Source: DATGMB01 sp035293845 (GTDB taxonomy: Bacteria > Acidobacteriota > Terriglobia > Bryobacterales > Bryobacteraceae). From it: a stretch of 7,936 bases of DNA. Location of the stretch: positions 1 through 7,936 of the forward strand of contig DATGMB010000141.1 of assembly GCA_035293845.1 (NCBI GenBank). The letters run 5' to 3'. Position 1 is the first letter of the stretch. Each line of letters opens with the position of its first letter. Made by a program: the position numbers and the translations under genes. The notes below the pieces were generated by a model. It had not been told where the DNA came from, ran no database searches, and was given only the letters and a program-made list of their open reading frames with translations. Of the stretch, positions 5,608-7,936 are shown one piece after another.

Positions 5608-6144
5608 GTGGAAACTCAGAATAACGAGCCGAAACCTGCTGGTGTGTCTCCGGAGGACCTGCCCGCCGAGACGCTGGAAGGGCAACTCCAGGCCATCACC
5701 GCCGAGCGCGACCGCCTGGCCGCCGAAAAGGCGGAGCTCGACGACCGCCTGCGCCGTGCCTGGGCGGAATTCGATAATGCCCGCCGCCGCGCCGAGCGCG
5801 ACCGCTCCGATTATCTCCAGTTCGCAGCGATGGATACGGTTCGCAGTCTGCTCCCGATCCTCGACGATTTCGAGCGCGCTCTGAAGACAGAAACTGCGGA
5901 CAAGGACTACGCCCGCGGTGTCGAGATGATCTATCAGCGTTTCTACGATGCCCTCAAGAAGCAGGGCCTGGAGCCCATCGAAACCGCCGGCCAGCGCTTC
6001 GACCCCAACCACCATGAGGCGGTGCAGCGCGTGCACACCGAAGAGGCCGAGGACCAGCAGATCCTCGAAGAATTGCAGAGAGGCTATAATTTCAAGGGAA
6101 AGCTGCTGCGCCCTGCCTGGGTCAAGGTAGCGGTTCGCCCGTAA
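5608..6144 (+). CDS. grpE: Nucleotide exchange factor GrpE
   Basis: GrpE releases ADP from DnaK and so resets the chaperone cycle; it works as a cytosolic dimer. The 178-residue protein has a charged, variable N-terminus, a long coiled-coil helix (about residues 24-70, rich in Glu, Arg and Ala heptads) and the family blocks LLPILDDFERAL (81-92), GVEMIYQRFYDALKKQGL (104-121), FDPNHHEAV (131-139) and the closing beta-domain motif GYNFKGKLLRPAWVKVA (159-175). The length is typical. The start is GTG at 5608, with no Shine-Dalgarno in front of it. A later GTG at 5644 is possible and would remove only variable residues. It lies 49 nt after hrcA and 30 nt before dnaJ, so co-transcription is expected. 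DnaK, which usually follows grpE in hrcA clusters of Firmicutes, is absent. Confidence 0.95.
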   Translation: METQNNEPKPAGVSPEDLPAETLEGQLQAITAERDRLAAEKAELDDRLRRAWAEFDNARRRAERDRSDYLQFAAMDTVRSLLPILDDFERALKTETADKDYARGVEMIYQRFYDALKKQGLEPIETAGQRFDPNHHEAVQRVHTEEAEDQQILEELQRGYNFKGKLLRPAWVKVAVRP

Positions 6145-6145
6145 C

Positions 6146-6162
6146 GCCGGCTCCTGGCCGGC
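6146..6162 (+). other. Small GC hairpin between grpE and dnaJ
   Basis: GCCGG (6146-6150) and CCGGC (6158-6162) form a 5-bp stem around a 7-nt loop, followed shortly by TTTT. It lies wholly in the 30-nt gap. It might attenuate or stabilise the transcript, but the stem is short and chance formation is likely in such GC-rich DNA. Confidence 0.3.
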
Positions 6163-6174
6163 CCGCATTTTACT

Positions 6175-7290
6175 GTGGCCAAAAGAGATTACTACGAAGT
6201 TCTAGGTGTCGGCCGAGAGGCTGGCGAGGCGGACATCAAGGGCGCCTACCGGCGCCTCGCGCGCCAGTACCACCCCGATCATCATCCCGACGACCCGACG
6301 GCGGAGGAAAAGTTCAAAGAGGCATCCGAAGCCTATAGCGTCCTGAGCGATCCGCAGAAGCGCGCCGCCTACGACCGCTACGGCCACGCCGGCCTGCAGG
6401 GCGGCGGACAGCCCGGCTTCAACCCGGACGCCTTCGCCGATTTCAGCGACATTCTCGGCGATTTCTTCGGCTTCGGCGATCTCTTCGGAGGCGCCGGGCG
6501 CCGGCGTACCCGCGCGCAGCGCGGCGAAGATGTCCGCTACGATCTCGAAATCACCTTCGATGAAGCCGTTTTCGGCATGAATGCCGATATCCAGGTGCCG
6601 CGCATGGAGACTTGCGACCGCTGCAACGGCTCCGGCTCGGAACCCGGCAGCGGACCCGCCACCTGCCCCACCTGCCACGGCCGCGGCGAGGTCACCTACC
6701 AGCAGGGCTTCATCGCCATCCGCCGCACGTGCAGCACCTGCAACGGCGCCGGTCAGATCATTCGCAATCCGTGCGCCGCCTGCCGCGGCGCGGGACGCCG
6801 CCAGGCGCAACGCAAGCTCAAGATCAACATCCCGGCCGGCGTGGATGACGGCACGCGGCTCCGCCTCGCCAACGAAGGGCAACCCGGGGTAAACGGCGGC
6901 CCGCCCGGCGACCTTTACGTCTTCCTCAAGGTGAAGCCGCACCCGTTTTTCGAGCGCCGCGAGCAGGACCTGCACTGCACCATTCCGGTCAATATCGCGC
7001 AAGCCGCGCTCGGCGCCGAGATCGAAGTCCCCACGCTCGAAGAGCCGCACAAGCTGAAGATCCCGGAAGGCACGCAGCCCGGCGCGCAGTTCCGGCTCAA
7101 GCACAAGGGCGTTCCCAACGTCAACGGCAGCGGCCGCGGCGATCTCTACGTCCACATTGACGTTCGCGTCCCGACGCGCATCTCCCGCGAACAGCGCAAG
7201 CTGCTCGAACAGCTTCGGGACACCCTGCCCGTCGACAATGCGCCGTCGGAAAAGGGTCTCTTCGAGAAGGTCAAAGACTACTTCATGTAG
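6175..7290 (+). CDS. dnaJ: Chaperone protein DnaJ (class I J-protein)
   Basis: DnaJ delivers unfolded proteins to DnaK and stimulates its ATPase. The 371-residue product has all class I parts in order: a J domain (residues 4-70) with the HPD motif at 33-35, a Gly/Phe-rich linker (about 72-107), a zinc-binding region with four C-x-x-C-x-G-x-G repeats (147-154, 164-171, 186-193, 200-207), and two substrate-binding beta domains to about residue 335. It ends with a short tail, FEKVKDYFM. The length is normal and nothing is missing. The start is GTG at 6175, since AKRDYYEVLG must be at the very N-terminus. No Shine-Dalgarno precedes it, so translation may be coupled to grpE, 30 nt upstream. The 91-nt gap to the converging cobS gene holds no strong terminator; a 5-bp stem at 7323-7339 lacks a T tail. 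Confidence 0.97.
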   Translation: MAKRDYYEVLGVGREAGEADIKGAYRRLARQYHPDHHPDDPTAEEKFKEASEAYSVLSDPQKRAAYDRYGHAGLQGGGQPGFNPDAFADFSDILGDFFGFGDLFGGAGRRRTRAQRGEDVRYDLEITFDEAVFGMNADIQVPRMETCDRCNGSGSEPGSGPATCPTCHGRGEVTYQQGFIAIRRTCSTCNGAGQIIRNPCAACRGAGRRQAQRKLKINIPAGVDDGTRLRLANEGQPGVNGGPPGDLYVFLKVKPHPFFERREQDLHCTIPVNIAQAALGAEIEVPTLEEPHKLKIPEGTQPGAQFRLKHKGVPNVNGSGRGDLYVHIDVRVPTRISREQRKLLEQLRDTLPVDNAPSEKGLFEKVKDYFM

Positions 7291-7381
7291 CTGTGGCAGG
7301 ACCGGCCATGGCTCGATACCAGCGGCGAAAGTTCCGCCGAACGAGCCTCGCCCGTCCATCTGGCTGTCCACGAGCCCCAAA

Positions 7382-7936
7382 CTACGCCGCCGCGCTGAAA
7401 ACGGTCAGCACCAGGCATTCCACCACAACCACCGCCGCGCCGAGCGTGTCGCCCGTGATGCCGCCGATGCGGCGCGCCGATCGCCAGCCCCAGAGCAGCG
7501 CCGCCGCCCCGGCCAGCAGACCCGCAAGAGTGCCCCGCCATCCGCAGACGGCGGCTGCGAGGGCGGCAGTGGCCGTCGCGATGACCAGCTCGGTGCCGGA
7601 CATGTAGCGTGCCGGGGCGCCGGTCGCGTCCTGGTCGGGCGGACGGGCATAGGGCTGTGTGGCGCCGAGCAGCACGGCGGCCCAGCGGCCGAGCACCGGC
7701 GCCAGAAAAACCGGAGGGAGTGCGCCGCCGCGGGCGATCAGGGCCGCCACGGCGGCGATGCGAAACGCCAGTGCCAGCACCAGCGCCACGGCTCCGTAGG
7801 CGCCGATGGCGTGATCGCGCATGATGCGCAGGACGTCCTCGCGGGTGCGGCCCCCGCCGAAACCATCGGCGCAATCGGCCAGGCCGTCCAGGTGCAGCGC
7901 GCCGGTGAGGGCGGCATCTAACGCCGTGAGCATCAC
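7382..7936 (-). CDS. cobS: Adenosylcobinamide-GDP ribazoletransferase CobS (5' end outside window)
   Basis: CobS joins alpha-ribazole (or its phosphate) to adenosylcobinamide-GDP, the final assembly step of cobalamin, at the inner membrane. The visible 184 residues hold the family motifs: GALHLDGLADCADGF (residues 12-26 of the visible part), the Asp-rich catalytic region; IMRDHAIGAYGA (38-49); GRWAAVLLGATQPYARP (83-99); and GGITGDTLGA (158-167) near the end. Several hydrophobic helices (about 47-69, 117-131, 137-149, 166-183) show a multi-pass membrane protein. Homologues are near 250 residues, so roughly 60 N-terminal residues lie beyond the right edge. The GTG at the edge is not taken as the start. 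It converges with dnaJ. No other cobalamin gene or riboswitch is in view; the rest of the pathway would have to lie past the edge. Confidence 0.92.
   Translation of the reverse strand: MMLTALDAALTGALHLDGLADCADGFGGGRTREDVLRIMRDHAIGAYGAVALVLALAFRIAAVAALIARGGALPPVFLAPVLGRWAAVLLGATQPYARPPDQDATGAPARYMSGTELVIATATAALAAAVCGWRGTLAGLLAGAAALLWGWRSARRIGGITGDTLGAAVVVVECLVLTVFSAAA

Noticed and set aside
7323..7339. Terminator between dnaJ and cobS
   Set aside because: The stem is only 5 bp (CGGCG/CGCCG) and has no T-run on either strand.
6202..7380. Long minus-strand open frame opposite dnaJ
   Set aside because: It is Ala/Val/Gly-rich and complementary to a complete DnaJ; no domain or start signal is visible.
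7934..7936. GTG at the window edge as the cobS start
   Set aside because: CobS needs about 60 more residues before the LHLDGLAD motif, so the gene continues beyond the edge.

Overview
The window comes from a GC-rich bacterial chromosome. The set of genes fits an Acidobacteriota genome of the Solibacter/Bryobacter type: an HrcA-GrpE-DnaJ cluster without DnaK, a Tat-exported sulfatase starting with a 'MKTTRRAMLAG'-like leader, DUF488 genes and CobS. That placement is inferred from gene style and composition, not from a phylogenetic marker.

Layout. Positions 1-212 hold no gene but contain a long imperfect inverted repeat (39-115) that looks like the relic of a mobile element or a structured RNA. 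Positions 213-2689, all on the minus strand, read in transcription order: a DUF488 gene, a second DUF488 gene overlapping it, a dual-OB-domain gene 5 nt further on, and, after a 100-nt gap with a 16-bp tandem repeat, a sirtuin deacylase. Two related hairpins (2743-2833) separate this set from the upstream sulfatase gene (2842-4275, minus strand), which is probably a single transcription unit exporting a periplasmic enzyme. A 251-nt divergent region follows, with a well-formed sigma-70 type promoter (4464-4492) driving the plus-strand heat-shock set hrcA-grpE-dnaJ (4527-7290). The right edge carries the 3' part of cobS on the minus strand (7382-7936), converging on dnaJ and cut by the window edge.

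Function. GrpE and DnaJ are the nucleotide exchange factor and J-domain co-chaperone of DnaK, and HrcA is the usual heat-shock repressor. DnaK itself is not here and no CIRCE operator is visible. CobS performs the last step of cobalamin assembly. The least explained part is the DUF488-DUF488-dual-OB-sirtuin set: three of its four genes have no established biochemical function, and their tight packing suggests they act together. It is the best candidate in this window for an undescribed system.
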